From: Deltaproteobacteria bacterium | Lineage (GTDB): Bacteria > Myxococcota_A > UBA9042 > PHBI01 | Direction: 5' to 3' | DNA length: 64,000 nt | Assembly (NCBI GenBank): GCA_020632715.1 | Contig: JACKFA010000007.1 | Location: 186,001 to 250,000 of the forward strand | Shown: piece after piece, positions 21,506 through 32,899 of the stretch | Layout of the letters: every line of letters starts with the position of its first letter | How positions within the stretch are numbered: position 1 is the first letter of the stretch | Position numbers and translations under genes: made by a program | Notes under the pieces: model-generated | The model's database searches: none | What the model saw: only the letters and a program-made list of their open reading frames with translations | What the model was told of the DNA's origin: nothing

Positions 21506-23902
21506 TTGTGGACTGCGAGCGTGACGCCCGCCGCAAACGTCAGGGTCGCAGTGGCCGGCACGCCGAGCGGTTCGCTTCGGCGCGCCGCAGCGTTCATCCT
21601 CGCGCTGCTGAGCTCACTCGCCGCGGCATCGTGCTTTCCCGACCCGCCTTCGCACGATGGCGACGTCGACGTGTTCCAGACTCCCGACACGCTGACCTCC
21701 GACACCAGCGAGCCCGCACCGGACTCGCTGATCGGCGCCGACACACGCCACGACGACACGCACGCGAGCGCGACCTGCCCGACCGATTGCCGCGAGCTCG
21801 ATGGGCCCTGCCGACGCGGAGTCTGCGACGCCGGCACGTGCGTCACGGAGGACACGACCGGGCCTTGCGACGATGGGCTCGCCTGCACGCACGACGACGC
21901 CTGCGTGGACGGCGCCTGCGTCGGCGAGACGGTCACGTGCGACGACGGCGTCGACTGCACGGTGGAGGCGTGCCGCGAGGAAGACGACGGCTGCGTCATC
22001 GTCTCCGACAGCTGCGATTGCGAGAGCGACGCCGACTGCCAGGTCGGTGACCTCTGCGACGGCCACGAGACTTGCGACGATCAACGCCATTGCCAAGCGG
22101 GAGAGCCAGTCGTCTGCTCTCCGTCAACGGAGCCATGCCGAGAGAACACCTGCGCTCCCGAGACCGGCGTGTGCCGTCTCGTCGCCGCCCGCGAAGGCGA
22201 GGACTGCGACGACGGCCTGGTCTGCACCACCGACGACGTCTGCGCGGCCGGTGTTTGTCGCGGAGCGACCGTCTCATGCGACGACGGACTCGCCTGCACG
22301 AACGACAGCTGCGTCGAGCCGACCGGGTGCCAGAATACGCTCCGCCCCGCGCGTTGCCTCATCGACGGCGTCTGCCATACCGAGGGCGACGTCGCGACCG
22401 GCCTCGGCGGGTGCGGCGTCTGCGCGCCCACCGTGGCGACGACGGCCTGGGCGGCGCGCGGCGGCACGAACCACTGGCCGCTCCTCGAGGGCTACTGGGC
22501 GGGCGCGCGCGACGCACACACGCTCACCTCCTATTGCAACCCCGTCGTCGTCGCGTGCCACAACTGCTACGTGCAGAGCACCTCACAGGCCCAGAGCCTG
22601 TCGCTCACGCGCGCGCGAATCCTCGACGCCATCCAGACCGGCTCCGACGCGATCGAGCTCGACGTGAGCGACGAAGGCGGTGTCCTCCGGGTGAACCACG
22701 GCGATGACGGAAGCGTCACCGGCGCGCGCCTCGACGAGGTCCTCGCAGCTCCCGAGTGGGCCCTCGGGCGGCAGGTCGTCCTCCTGGAGTCCAAGGAGCT
22801 GACGCCGACCACGACTTACGCCCTGGCTCTCCTCGACCAGCTCCACGCCGCAGGCTTCCTGGACGGGTCGCGTCGCGTCGTCATCCGCGCGTTCGTCGGG
22901 GAGCTCGCCGCGCTCCGCCTCATCGCAGACAGCGCCGCAGAAGATCCGCGACTCGGCGCCGCAGACCTGCGCTTCCATGTGCTCATCGGCGCTGGCGACG
23001 CGCCGACCACGCTCGTCGCTCAGTCCATCGTCGACGGCGCTGTCAGCGACGGCTTCGACGGCGTCGAGCTCGAGTACACGCAGCGAGACCTGCTCTCGCG
23101 CCTCGCCTACGCGCGGGCGAAAGGGCTCGCGACTGGCGTCTGGACAGTGCCGGTCTTCCTCGGGGAGCCCATCCAGGCGGGCCTCCAGGACCTCGTCGAC
23201 CTCGTCGTGACCGACATGCCTCCGGCCCTCGCGAACGCCGTCGCCACCGACGTCAACGGGCTCATTCACCTCGACGTGACCGCGGTCGCGGCCAACGCGA
23301 CGGCCATCTCCTATCTGCGGCGCGCGCTGACCCCCGTCACAGCGTCCGTCGGGATCGCGAACGCCCCGCTCCTCCTGAGCGGTAGCCCTTTCTACGGGTC
23401 ATCGATGGGCTTCGAGGCCAGCGCATCCCGCGCGCTGACCACGTGGGACGCCGACCACGACCCCGGCGATGGCTACCTCGTCATGGCCAACGTCTCCTTC
23501 GCGCAGCTCGCGCTCTCCGACTTCGAGACCCAGGTCATCGTCGGCAAGGCCGACGCCGGCGGCTTCAGCCTGGAGCTCGCCAACGCGGCCGACGGGGTCG
23601 GCACCGTTCTTCGCTTCGGTGTGCACGTCAACGGCACCTACGTGTACGCCTCCCGACCGGCCAACACGCTCTCGACCGAGCGCGCGTACTTCGTCGTCGG
23701 GGCCTATGACGGCAGCGGTGGCGTGAGGCTCCTCGTGGACGGCAGCGACGCCAACGTCGTCATCGCCTCTACGACCGGGCAGGTCACCCAGAATGACTCG
23801 CCCGTGGTCATCGGCGCCGATCCGCAGGGCGTCACGACGCGCCGATGGTGGCTCTCCGGCCGGGTCCAGGTCGTCCACGTGGCGTCGTGGCCGCAGTTCT
23901 GA
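21506..23902 (+). CDS. Lipoprotein with Cys-rich repeats, GDPD/PLC-like barrel and LamG-like domain
   Basis: The N-terminus is a signal peptide ending LAAASC (lipobox, Cys at about residue 42 from TTG 21506; GTG 21521 or 21551 would also leave a full signal). About 230 residues of CDDGLACTxDxC-type repeats, common in Myxococcota surface proteins, come next. The middle resembles a glycerophosphodiester/PI-specific phospholipase C TIM barrel: CHNCYVQS (first catalytic His), GSDAIELDV and LRVNHGDDG (second His), then a late LVVTDMP strand. The last 170 residues look like a concanavalin/LamG domain (SMGFEASASRALTTWDAD). It probably acts on lipid or glycan phosphodiesters at the cell surface or is a binding protein with an enzyme fold. 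The end overlaps the next gene by about 16 bp. Confidence 0.75.
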   Translation: MWTASVTPAANVRVAVAGTPSGSLRRAAAFILALLSSLAAASCFPDPPSHDGDVDVFQTPDTLTSDTSEPAPDSLIGADTRHDDTHASATCPTDCRELDGPCRRGVCDAGTCVTEDTTGPCDDGLACTHDDACVDGACVGETVTCDDGVDCTVEACREEDDGCVIVSDSCDCESDADCQVGDLCDGHETCDDQRHCQAGEPVVCSPSTEPCRENTCAPETGVCRLVAAREGEDCDDGLVCTTDDVCAAGVCRGATVSCDDGLACTNDSCVEPTGCQNTLRPARCLIDGVCHTEGDVATGLGGCGVCAPTVATTAWAARGGTNHWPLLEGYWAGARDAHTLTSYCNPVVVACHNCYVQSTSQAQSLSLTRARILDAIQTGSDAIELDVSDEGGVLRVNHGDDGSVTGARLDEVLAAPEWALGRQVVLLESKELTPTTTYALALLDQLHAAGFLDGSRRVVIRAFVGELAALRLIADSAAEDPRLGAADLRFHVLIGAGDAPTTLVAQSIVDGAVSDGFDGVELEYTQRDLLSRLAYARAKGLATGVWTVPVFLGEPIQAGLQDLVDLVVTDMPPALANAVATDVNGLIHLDVTAVAANATAISYLRRALTPVTASVGIANAPLLLSGSPFYGSSMGFEASASRALTTWDADHDPGDGYLVMANVSFAQLALSDFETQVIVGKADAGGFSLELANAADGVGTVLRFGVHVNGTYVYASRPANTLSTERAYFVVGAYDGSGGVRLLVDGSDANVVIASTTGQVTQNDSPVVIGADPQGVTTRRWWLSGRVQVVHVASWPQF

Positions 23903-25443
23903 CGCCCGCCACCCGCGTCCGCTGGCTCGTCTGGGCCCTCGCCGCTGGACTCCTCGGGCTCCTCGTCGCCGAGGCGTGGAGGAACATCGCCGCCGGCTGG
24001 GCCTTCACGACCGACGACGCCTACATCACCCTCCGCTACGCCCGCCACCTCGCCACCGGCCACGGCGTCGTCTGGAACGTCGGCGAGACGCCCCCCGTCG
24101 AGGGCTATACCAACTTCCTCTACGTCCTCCTCGGCGCCGCCTCGATGCTCGCTCACGTCGACCCCATCGCGCTCTTCAAGGCGCTCGGCGTCGCGAGCCT
24201 CGCCGGCACCGTCCTCGCCTCCTGGTGGCTCGCCCGCACCTGGGTCGGCCCCCTCGCCGCCCTCCTCCCCGGCCTCTTCCTCGTCACCTACCAGGGCGAG
24301 CTCTTCTGGGTCACGAGCGGCCTCGAGACCCCCACCTTCCAGTTCCTCGTCGTCGCCGCCATCGCCGCCTTCGTCCGCGCCCTCCGCTTCCGCCCCGTAC
24401 CCGCCACCGACGACGCGCCACCCCCGCCGCCGACCGGCGTCGACCTCCGCTGGCTCGCCTTCAGCGCCGTCCTCGCCTTCCTCGCGTGCCTCACCCGCCC
24501 CGACGGCGTCCTCGTCGCCCTCGCCCTCGCCGTCGCCCTCCTCGCGCGCGCCCGCTTCGCCCCCCGCCCCTGGCTCGTCGTCGGCGTCGCCTTCGTCCTC
24601 CCGACCGCCCTCTACCACGCCTGGCGCGTCGCCCACTTCGGCGCGCTCCTCCCACACTCCGTCGTCTGCAAGCTCGCCTACACCGGCGACCCCAACGTCC
24701 TCACCCGCGACTACTGGCGCTTCGCCGCCCCCTTCGCCCTCCTCGCGCTCGCCCACCCCTGGCGCCGCCTCGACGCCCGCCACGCCCTCCTCTGGCTCGT
24801 CCCCCTCGCCTACGCCGCGCTCCTCCAGGGCGCCGACCCCATCATCGGCTACTGGAACCGCCACGCCCTCGCCGCCATCGCCCTCCTCCTCATCGCCGCC
24901 GTCGCCGCCCTCGGCAACGTCGCCGCCTACGTCCTCGCGCCCCTCGGTCGGGCGTGGCGCGAGATCCTCCTCGCCTTCGGCGTCGTCATCTACGTCGCCG
25001 CCACCTCGAGCGACTTCTCCGACGCCCTCCGCCGCGACGCCGCCCACTACGCCCGCCGCATGGACGCCCGCGCCGACCTCTCCGCCTGGCTCCAGGCGCA
25101 CACCGGCCCCGACGACCAGGTCCTCATGGGCGACGTCGGCCGCGCCGTCTACGACGTCCCCGCCAGCGTCATCGACGCCTTCTGCCTCAACTGCCGCGCG
25201 ATGAGCGAGCCCCCCGTCAGCTTCTCCGCCGAGCGCTTCGCCGACGCCGTCTTCGCCCGCGCCCCCGCCGTCCTCATCGTCCACAGCGCCCGCGCCGACC
25301 GCCTCGCCCCGCGCGGCGAGTACGGCGTCTTCCCCGCGATCGTGCGTCACCCCGCCTTCGCCCGCGACTACCAGCACGCGACCACCATCGGCGCCCCCGG
25401 CGACGACTTCCACTACTGGGTCTACACCCGCCGCCCACGCTGA
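23887..25443 (+). CDS. GT-C fold polytopic membrane glycosyltransferase-like protein
   Basis: The 518-residue product (GTG 23887, overlapping the preceding gene) has about ten hydrophobic segments. Just after the first one comes FTTDDAYITLRYARHLATG, the acidic Asp-Asp loop motif of GT-C glycosyltransferases such as the arabinofuranosyl- and ArnT-like enzymes, then EGYTNFLYVLLGA. A soluble C-terminal part begins near LSAWLQAHTGPDDQVLMGD. Such proteins transfer sugars from polyprenyl-phosphate donors to envelope glycans or lipids; the substrate cannot be told. It is probably co-transcribed with the upstream lipoprotein. An upstream start at 23845 is possible but would increase the overlap. Confidence 0.75.
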   Translation: MAAVLTPATRVRWLVWALAAGLLGLLVAEAWRNIAAGWAFTTDDAYITLRYARHLATGHGVVWNVGETPPVEGYTNFLYVLLGAASMLAHVDPIALFKALGVASLAGTVLASWWLARTWVGPLAALLPGLFLVTYQGELFWVTSGLETPTFQFLVVAAIAAFVRALRFRPVPATDDAPPPPPTGVDLRWLAFSAVLAFLACLTRPDGVLVALALAVALLARARFAPRPWLVVGVAFVLPTALYHAWRVAHFGALLPHSVVCKLAYTGDPNVLTRDYWRFAAPFALLALAHPWRRLDARHALLWLVPLAYAALLQGADPIIGYWNRHALAAIALLLIAAVAALGNVAAYVLAPLGRAWREILLAFGVVIYVAATSSDFSDALRRDAAHYARRMDARADLSAWLQAHTGPDDQVLMGDVGRAVYDVPASVIDAFCLNCRAMSEPPVSFSAERFADAVFARAPAVLIVHSARADRLAPRGEYGVFPAIVRHPAFARDYQHATTIGAPGDDFHYWVYTRRPR

Positions 25444-25488
25444 CCGAACGGGCGCCACGACGCCGCCGTTCCGTGGCATGGTGCGCCC

Positions 25489-26040
25489 ATGCACACCCCA
25501 TCGCCTCGCCGCCTCGCCTTCGCCCTCGCCCTCGCCGCGCTCGCCCTCGGCGCCTCGCCCCGCGCCGCCGCCGCCGCGTCAGACGACGCCCGCCCCCGCT
25601 TCACCCTGCAGGTCGACCCCCTCACCACCGCCCTCGGCTTCGTCCACGCCCAGCTCGAGTGGGCCTTCGACCCCGCCTGGTCCGTCTACGTCGGCCCCAG
25701 CGTCCACCTCTTCCCCGGCCTCCTCGCCGAAGACGACGACGCCGACTTCACCGGCCTCGGCGTCGAGCTCGGCGTCCGCTACTACTTCCACGGCGCCGCC
25801 CCCGAGGGCGCCTGGGTCCTCCTCCGCGGCGTCATGGCCCACCTCCAGCTCGACGACCCGCCCGACACCACCGCCTTCGGCGGCTACGTCAGCGCCCTCG
25901 TCGGCTACACCGCCCTCTTCGACGGCTGGTTCGTCCTCTCCGGCGGCCTCGGCGTCCAGTACGTCCACTACGAGGTCGCCGGCAGCGGCACCGTCGGCGT
26001 CCTGCCCGCCGCCCACACCGCCCTCGGCGTCGCCTTCTGA
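25489..26040 (+). CDS. Small outer-membrane beta-barrel protein (DUF3575-like)
   Basis: The 183-residue product has a signal peptide (hydrophobic run then SPRAAAAA) and a mature part of alternating beta strands with aromatic residues (FTLQVDPLTTALGFVHAQLEWAF, VELGVRYYFHG) ending in Phe (ALGVAF), all typical of small outer-membrane barrels. The pattern resembles DUF3575-like proteins. It follows the GT-C gene by 45 bp and may share its transcript. A strong palindrome lies just after its stop. Confidence 0.72.
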   Translation: MHTPSPRRLAFALALAALALGASPRAAAAASDDARPRFTLQVDPLTTALGFVHAQLEWAFDPAWSVYVGPSVHLFPGLLAEDDDADFTGLGVELGVRYYFHGAAPEGAWVLLRGVMAHLQLDDPPDTTAFGGYVSALVGYTALFDGWFVLSGGLGVQYVHYEVAGSGTVGVLPAAHTALGVAF

Positions 26041-26047
26041 GAATGGA

Positions 26048-26063
26048 GCGCCGCGCGCGGCGC
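26048..26063. terminator. 16-bp perfect GC palindrome between convergent genes
   Basis: GCGCCGCGCGCGGCGC is perfectly self-complementary and lies in the 38-bp gap between the stops of the outer-membrane protein gene and the convergent lipoprotein gene. It could form a terminator stem for either direction; there is no U-tract. Confidence 0.5.
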
Positions 26064-26078
26064 CCGCTCACCCTCAGC

Positions 26079-27602
26079 TCACGACACGCACTGCGACCCC
26101 ACCGTCGGCGGCGAGATCGCGATGATCGTGAACTGGTCGAGGTTCGCGCCCGGCGCGCACAGCGCGAACGCCCCGCTCGGCGCCTGCACCACCGCCACCA
26201 CGAACTCCGTCGAGGTCCCGATGATGTCGGTGCGCACCCCATTGCAGAACGAGCCGGTGTGCGCGCTCTGGTCCGCGTAGACCTCGCTCGTCGTGCCGAG
26301 GATCGCCCCCGTCGCCGCGTCCGCGAACACCGTGTACGTCGTCGGGCTGTTCGTCACCGCGACCTCGGTGTGGACCATGAGCCACTCCGTCTCGTTCGGA
26401 TCCTGGAGGCAGACGACCTGCATCGGCAGCGCCGTCGGCCCCGCGCACACCTCGTTCGGCGTCACCTCCGGGTAGCTGCTGTCGAAGCACGTCGGCTCCG
26501 TGTCCGACGTGAACGTGTACGCCGTCGACACCCCGACCCCCGTGTCGAGCCCCTCCTCCGCGCACGCGAGCCCGCTGCTCCAGAGGTCCACGTCGATCGC
26601 GATGTACGGGTACACCTTGCCCGCCGCGATGTAGCTCTCGTCGGCCCCGCCGACGCGATCGCCGTCGTCCGCCGTCATCACCGTGTTCACCGTGCACTCG
26701 TCGTCGGCGAGCCCCTCCGCGTCGAGCCCGAGCGCCACGTTCCAGTACCGCTTGTCGAACCCCAGCTGCTCGTCCCCCCGGTACACGCTCACCTCGAACA
26801 AGAGCCCATACGGATCATCCACATACGCCGTCCCGTACAGGTTCCCGTTCGGCCCGCCCGGGTGGATCGTCGCCCGCGCCCCGCTGTCGCAGTCCACCAC
26901 GATGTCGTCCATCAGGAGCGTCGTGTTCGCCCCGTCGACCCCCGCCGTGCACGCGAAGCCCAGGATCACCGTCGTGTCGCGCACCCCGTCCTTGAACGGG
27001 TTGCTGAGCAGCTCGATCTCCTCCCCCGCCGTGCACGTGCCGCTGGCGTCGTCGTCGTGGCAGCAGTCGAACTTCGCCGAGCAGAAGATGTTGTCGAAGT
27101 TGACCGCCACGTCGAAGAAGCCCTGGTTCGCCGGCCGCAGCACCGTCACGTCGAACTGCACCTGCGCGTCCGCGTTCGGCGCGCACGGCACCCCCTGCGA
27201 CATCACCCCGAACGTGTCCACGAACGGCTCGCTGCCGCCGTCGAGGTCGTCCCCGTCCACGAACCCCGCCGCGCACGTCGCCGCGCCATCGTAGATCCCC
27301 ACGAGGTCGAGCCGCACCTCGTTGTCGTCCACCCCGTCGCTCGCGTCGCACGTGCCGACGTAGCTCACATCGCCCGCGCCGTCGCCATACCCCCGCGACG
27401 TGATCCGCGTCGCGAAGACCCGCTGCCCGCCGCCGTTCACCACCTCGATGTCCCAGCACGCGTCGGTGATCCCCGGCAGATCGAGGGCCCCGATCGCCAC
27501 CGCCACCGACCCCGTCGGGCCCACCGGCGCGGCGGTCTCGCCGCAGGCGCTCGCGAAGAGGAAGGCGCCGCCGAGCGCCACGCAGATCACGGCGTTGTTC
27601 AT
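26079..27602 (-). CDS. Secreted lipoprotein, function unknown
   Basis: The 507-residue product starts MNNAVICVALGGAFLFASAC, a clear lipoprotein signal (lipobox FASAC). The mature part is rich in Asp, Gly, Val and paired Cys with many short beta strands (TGSVAVAIGALDLPGITDACW, FDCCHDDDASGTCTAGEE), typical of the large secreted lipoproteins of Myxococcota. No catalytic motif was recognised. A GAGAG-type site precedes the start. It stands alone, convergent to the outer-membrane protein gene. Confidence 0.75.
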   Translation of the reverse strand: MNNAVICVALGGAFLFASACGETAAPVGPTGSVAVAIGALDLPGITDACWDIEVVNGGGQRVFATRITSRGYGDGAGDVSYVGTCDASDGVDDNEVRLDLVGIYDGAATCAAGFVDGDDLDGGSEPFVDTFGVMSQGVPCAPNADAQVQFDVTVLRPANQGFFDVAVNFDNIFCSAKFDCCHDDDASGTCTAGEEIELLSNPFKDGVRDTTVILGFACTAGVDGANTTLLMDDIVVDCDSGARATIHPGGPNGNLYGTAYVDDPYGLLFEVSVYRGDEQLGFDKRYWNVALGLDAEGLADDECTVNTVMTADDGDRVGGADESYIAAGKVYPYIAIDVDLWSSGLACAEEGLDTGVGVSTAYTFTSDTEPTCFDSSYPEVTPNEVCAGPTALPMQVVCLQDPNETEWLMVHTEVAVTNSPTTYTVFADAATGAILGTTSEVYADQSAHTGSFCNGVRTDIIGTSTEFVVAVVQAPSGAFALCAPGANLDQFTIIAISPPTVGSQCVS

Positions 27603-27749
27603 CGAGTCTCTCGCTGTCCGGAGGAGGCGCGCCGCTCACGCACAGTCACGACGTCGCCCCACGACCCTGGCCGATCCCGCCCGGTCGCCGCAACGAATGG
27701 TGTGGTCGATTTGTTACCGCGCGCGGCCACCGCCGCGGTCGGCACGCCA

Positions 27750-28340
27750 CTATCTGTTCGTCGCCCCAGGCGGCGTCGCCACCCCGAACACGGCGTCGAT
27801 CCCGTCGAGCCACCTCGTGAAGAGCGCGTCCGACTGGGGCTCCGTCTCGGCCTGCACCGGGAAGAGCCCGACGATGAGCTCCTTCTTCTTCACCCGCCGC
27901 AGCGCGAACCACACCCGCGACAGGTTCGGGAACGTGAACAGGCACGCGCCGCGCACGCAGAGCGTCGGCTCGGGCAGGTACGAGAGCTCCACCAGGCCGC
28001 CGATCGGCTGCGCCATCTCCCGCACGCTCTTCACCCACACGAGCTCCCTCACGGGGCGCCGCGCCCCCTGCTCCATCTCCCCGTCGTCGGCGTTCACGCC
28101 GATGAGCGCCCCGCGCGCCGCGTCGACCGGGTAGATCGGCACGCGCGGGCCCTTCGGCCGCTCCGACAGCATGACGTTGTCGTCGGGGTCGGTCCCGTAG
28201 TGGTCGCACATCCAGCGGCCGGCGAAGCTCCACGCCTCCGCCGGCGTGAACGCCGGCTGCGCCGGGGGCGGTCCCTTCGGCTGCGCCGCCAGCGCGGGCA
28301 CGCTCAGGAGCATCGACACGATCAGCACGAAGTACGGCAT
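27750..28340 (-). CDS. Small exported protein coupled to the M15 peptidase gene
   Basis: The 196-residue product has a signal peptide (MPYFVLIVSMLLSVPALAAQ) with likely signal peptidase I cleavage. ATG 28340 is preferred to GTG 28346 because GAGGTG sits 4 bp upstream; this ribosome site overlaps the stop of the M15 gene, leaving only a 7-bp gap. The mature part is soluble, with a few Cys, and matches no family I know. Since the upstream gene encodes a probable cell-wall peptidase, this exported partner could be its periplasmic inhibitor or immunity protein; that is inference from layout. Otherwise it is an unknown periplasmic protein. Confidence 0.6.
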   Translation of the reverse strand: MPYFVLIVSMLLSVPALAAQPKGPPPAQPAFTPAEAWSFAGRWMCDHYGTDPDDNVMLSERPKGPRVPIYPVDAARGALIGVNADDGEMEQGARRPVRELVWVKSVREMAQPIGGLVELSYLPEPTLCVRGACLFTFPNLSRVWFALRRVKKKELIVGLFPVQAETEPQSDALFTRWLDGIDAVFGVATPPGATNR

Positions 28341-28347
28341 ACCCACC

Positions 28348-29898
28348 TCAACCCTTCGCCGGCGCGTCGGCGTCCTTCGCGTCCCCAGCCTTCTCCTCGG
28401 CGCCCGCCGCGAGCCTCGCGGCCGCCGCCGAGATCTGCGCGCGCAGCGTCGTCCCCTTGGCGAGCGTGTTGTGCCCGTCGAAGTGCATCATGTCGCCGCT
28501 CTCCGCGCCCATGTCGGTCGCCCCCCAGCGGAGCCCGGCCGCGTCGCGCATCGCCTGGATGACCACCGGCTTCAGGTCCATGAACCCGCCCGTCGTGTTC
28601 TCGACCCCGTCGTTCTTCGCCTGGTCCTCGATGTACTTGCCCATGATCAGGTCGTCGAACGGGACCTTCTTCATCCAGAAGGCCTTGTTCCCGAGCGCCT
28701 TCACCTTCGGGTTCGCCGCGAGCTTCTCGTCGACCACCTTCTCGAGCTCCTCCTTCGGGAGCTTCCCGAACTTGCGGTACGCCTCGAGGCTCGCGTCCAC
28801 CGACTCGAGCTTCGCGATGAGCTCCATCGTCGACATCTTCTGCGCCAGCGCCGAGATCTTGCTCGCCGTGAGCGCCCCCGCCCCGCTCCCCGTGAACGCG
28901 GACGCCCGCTCGAGCACGACCGGGAGCGCCTTGTTCTGCGTCGACCGCCCCGTGTTCCCGAACACCCACGGGTTCGTCCCCGGGTTCAGGTCGATGGCGA
29001 ACCCGATCCCGTGATACATCTGATCCGACTTCGCGGACGACAGGCGCAGCGACGACACGTTCGTCACCCCGAGCCGCTTCCGTAGCTCCGTCGCGTTCCC
29101 GTTCGCGTCCGGCGTCTTCCCGTGGAGGAACGCCTCCGCCATCTGCAGCCGCTGGAGCATCTGCGGGTGCACGGTCACCGGCAGCCCGAGGAACGTGCCG
29201 CTCACGAGCGACGCCACGTACTGCGCGTACGGGACCCCGTACACCTTCTGGCACCCCGCGTCCTGCGCCGGCGCCGGCCCCTTGAGCTTGGCCGCGCCCT
29301 TCGCGACCTTGAGGTCGACCTTCTTCGCGTCCACCGCGATCCCGAGCGACTGGGCGAGCGCCGCGTTCGGCACCCCGCTCCGCGCCTTCTTCGCCTCGTC
29401 CGCCGCGATCTGCTTCTTCGTCCGCCGCTTCGGCTTCCCGGCCTGCGCCTGGTCGCCGTCGCCCCCGGCGCCCCGGCTCGCCGCGACCGCCTGGACGAGC
29501 ACGGGATCGATGACACCCGTCGGCGCGAGCCGGAGCTTCTCCTGGATGGCCGAGATCACCTCGGACGGGAGCGGCTCCTTCCGATACATCGCCATCGCCT
29601 GCACGACCTGCTGCTCGCTCAGCGGCGTCGTCGCGCCCGCCCTCTCCGCGGGGGCCTCCTGCGCGTCGGGCGCCCCGGCGTCCTTCGGCGTCGGCGCCGG
29701 CGCCTTCCCCGCGCCGACGGCCTCCCGCTGCACGGGCGCCGCCCCGCTGGGCGCGAGCCGCTGCTCCTGCGCCGCGAACGGTAGTCCCTGCATCCCGGCC
29801 CACGCCGGCGAGCGCGCCCCCTCCGGTCCGGCCTCGGACGCCGCGCGCGGCGTCGCCGGCACGGCCACCGTGTCACGCTGCATCAAGCTCGCGCCCAT
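28348..29898 (-). CDS. M15-type peptidase with eCIS-cargo-like N-terminus
   Basis: ATG 29898 is chosen because GGGAGG lies 6 bp upstream; an extension to 29955 has none. The 516-residue product has no signal peptide. A Pro/Ala-rich N-terminus holds MQRDTVAVP, LAPSGAAPVQREA and QR-type motifs like those near DUF4157 domains. After a Lys-rich middle (KPKRRTKKQIAADEAKKAR), the C-terminal half has the zinc-ligand pattern of M15 D-Ala-D-Ala carboxypeptidases: MYHGIGFAIDLNPGTNPW (HxxGxAxD) and SGDMMHFDGH (final His). It probably cuts peptidoglycan peptides, and is perhaps delivered to other cells, since there is no export signal. It is 7 bp from a downstream exported protein gene. Confidence 0.72.
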   Translation of the reverse strand: MGASLMQRDTVAVPATPRAASEAGPEGARSPAWAGMQGLPFAAQEQRLAPSGAAPVQREAVGAGKAPAPTPKDAGAPDAQEAPAERAGATTPLSEQQVVQAMAMYRKEPLPSEVISAIQEKLRLAPTGVIDPVLVQAVAASRGAGGDGDQAQAGKPKRRTKKQIAADEAKKARSGVPNAALAQSLGIAVDAKKVDLKVAKGAAKLKGPAPAQDAGCQKVYGVPYAQYVASLVSGTFLGLPVTVHPQMLQRLQMAEAFLHGKTPDANGNATELRKRLGVTNVSSLRLSSAKSDQMYHGIGFAIDLNPGTNPWVFGNTGRSTQNKALPVVLERASAFTGSGAGALTASKISALAQKMSTMELIAKLESVDASLEAYRKFGKLPKEELEKVVDEKLAANPKVKALGNKAFWMKKVPFDDLIMGKYIEDQAKNDGVENTTGGFMDLKPVVIQAMRDAAGLRWGATDMGAESGDMMHFDGHNTLAKGTTLRAQISAAAARLAAGAEEKAGDAKDADAPAKG

Positions 29899-30135
29899 GC
29901 CTGCCCTCCCTGGATCCTTCCGCCGACAGTGCGCGAGCGCCCGCGCCGGAGTCAAATTCCGTCTTTTATTTCAATTGCCTATGGCCATCCAGGCCGCCCG
30001 CGCGAATGGTGAGATGTGACTATTCGGTCATCCTTGCGATCGCGACCGCGCCCCTGCGCCGGTTGCGCCGCCCCGCGCTTCGCGGCACCCTGTCCGGACC
30101 ACGCTCCCGCCTACGTGTCCGCCCCCCGGAGCCCC
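29899..30135. promoter_or_regulatory. Divergent intergenic region with an AT-rich core
   Basis: The gap between the M15 gene and the helicase gene has a marked AT-rich patch around 29950-29985 (TCAAATTCCGTCTTTTATTT), with TTGAAA and TTTGAC on the minus strand. This is the likely promoter zone for one or both genes. I could not define a well-spaced -35/-10 pair. Confidence 0.35.
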
Positions 30136-32778
<2,643 letters not shown>

Positions 32779-32899
32779 GTGACGATTCGCTGGCGATGTA
32801 GTCGCGTTCAGCGTTAACCGCCGAGCAGAACGGACCGTCTACGCCCACCAGAAGGGCCGCGGTGCGGCCGACGACCAGCCACGTCGCCGCGGAGTCGCC

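Noticed and set aside
23793..28562. Open frame of 1,589 codons crossing several genes
   Set aside because: Arg/Pro-rich shadow caused by high GC. It runs through the GT-C, outer-membrane and lipoprotein genes and has no domain signal.
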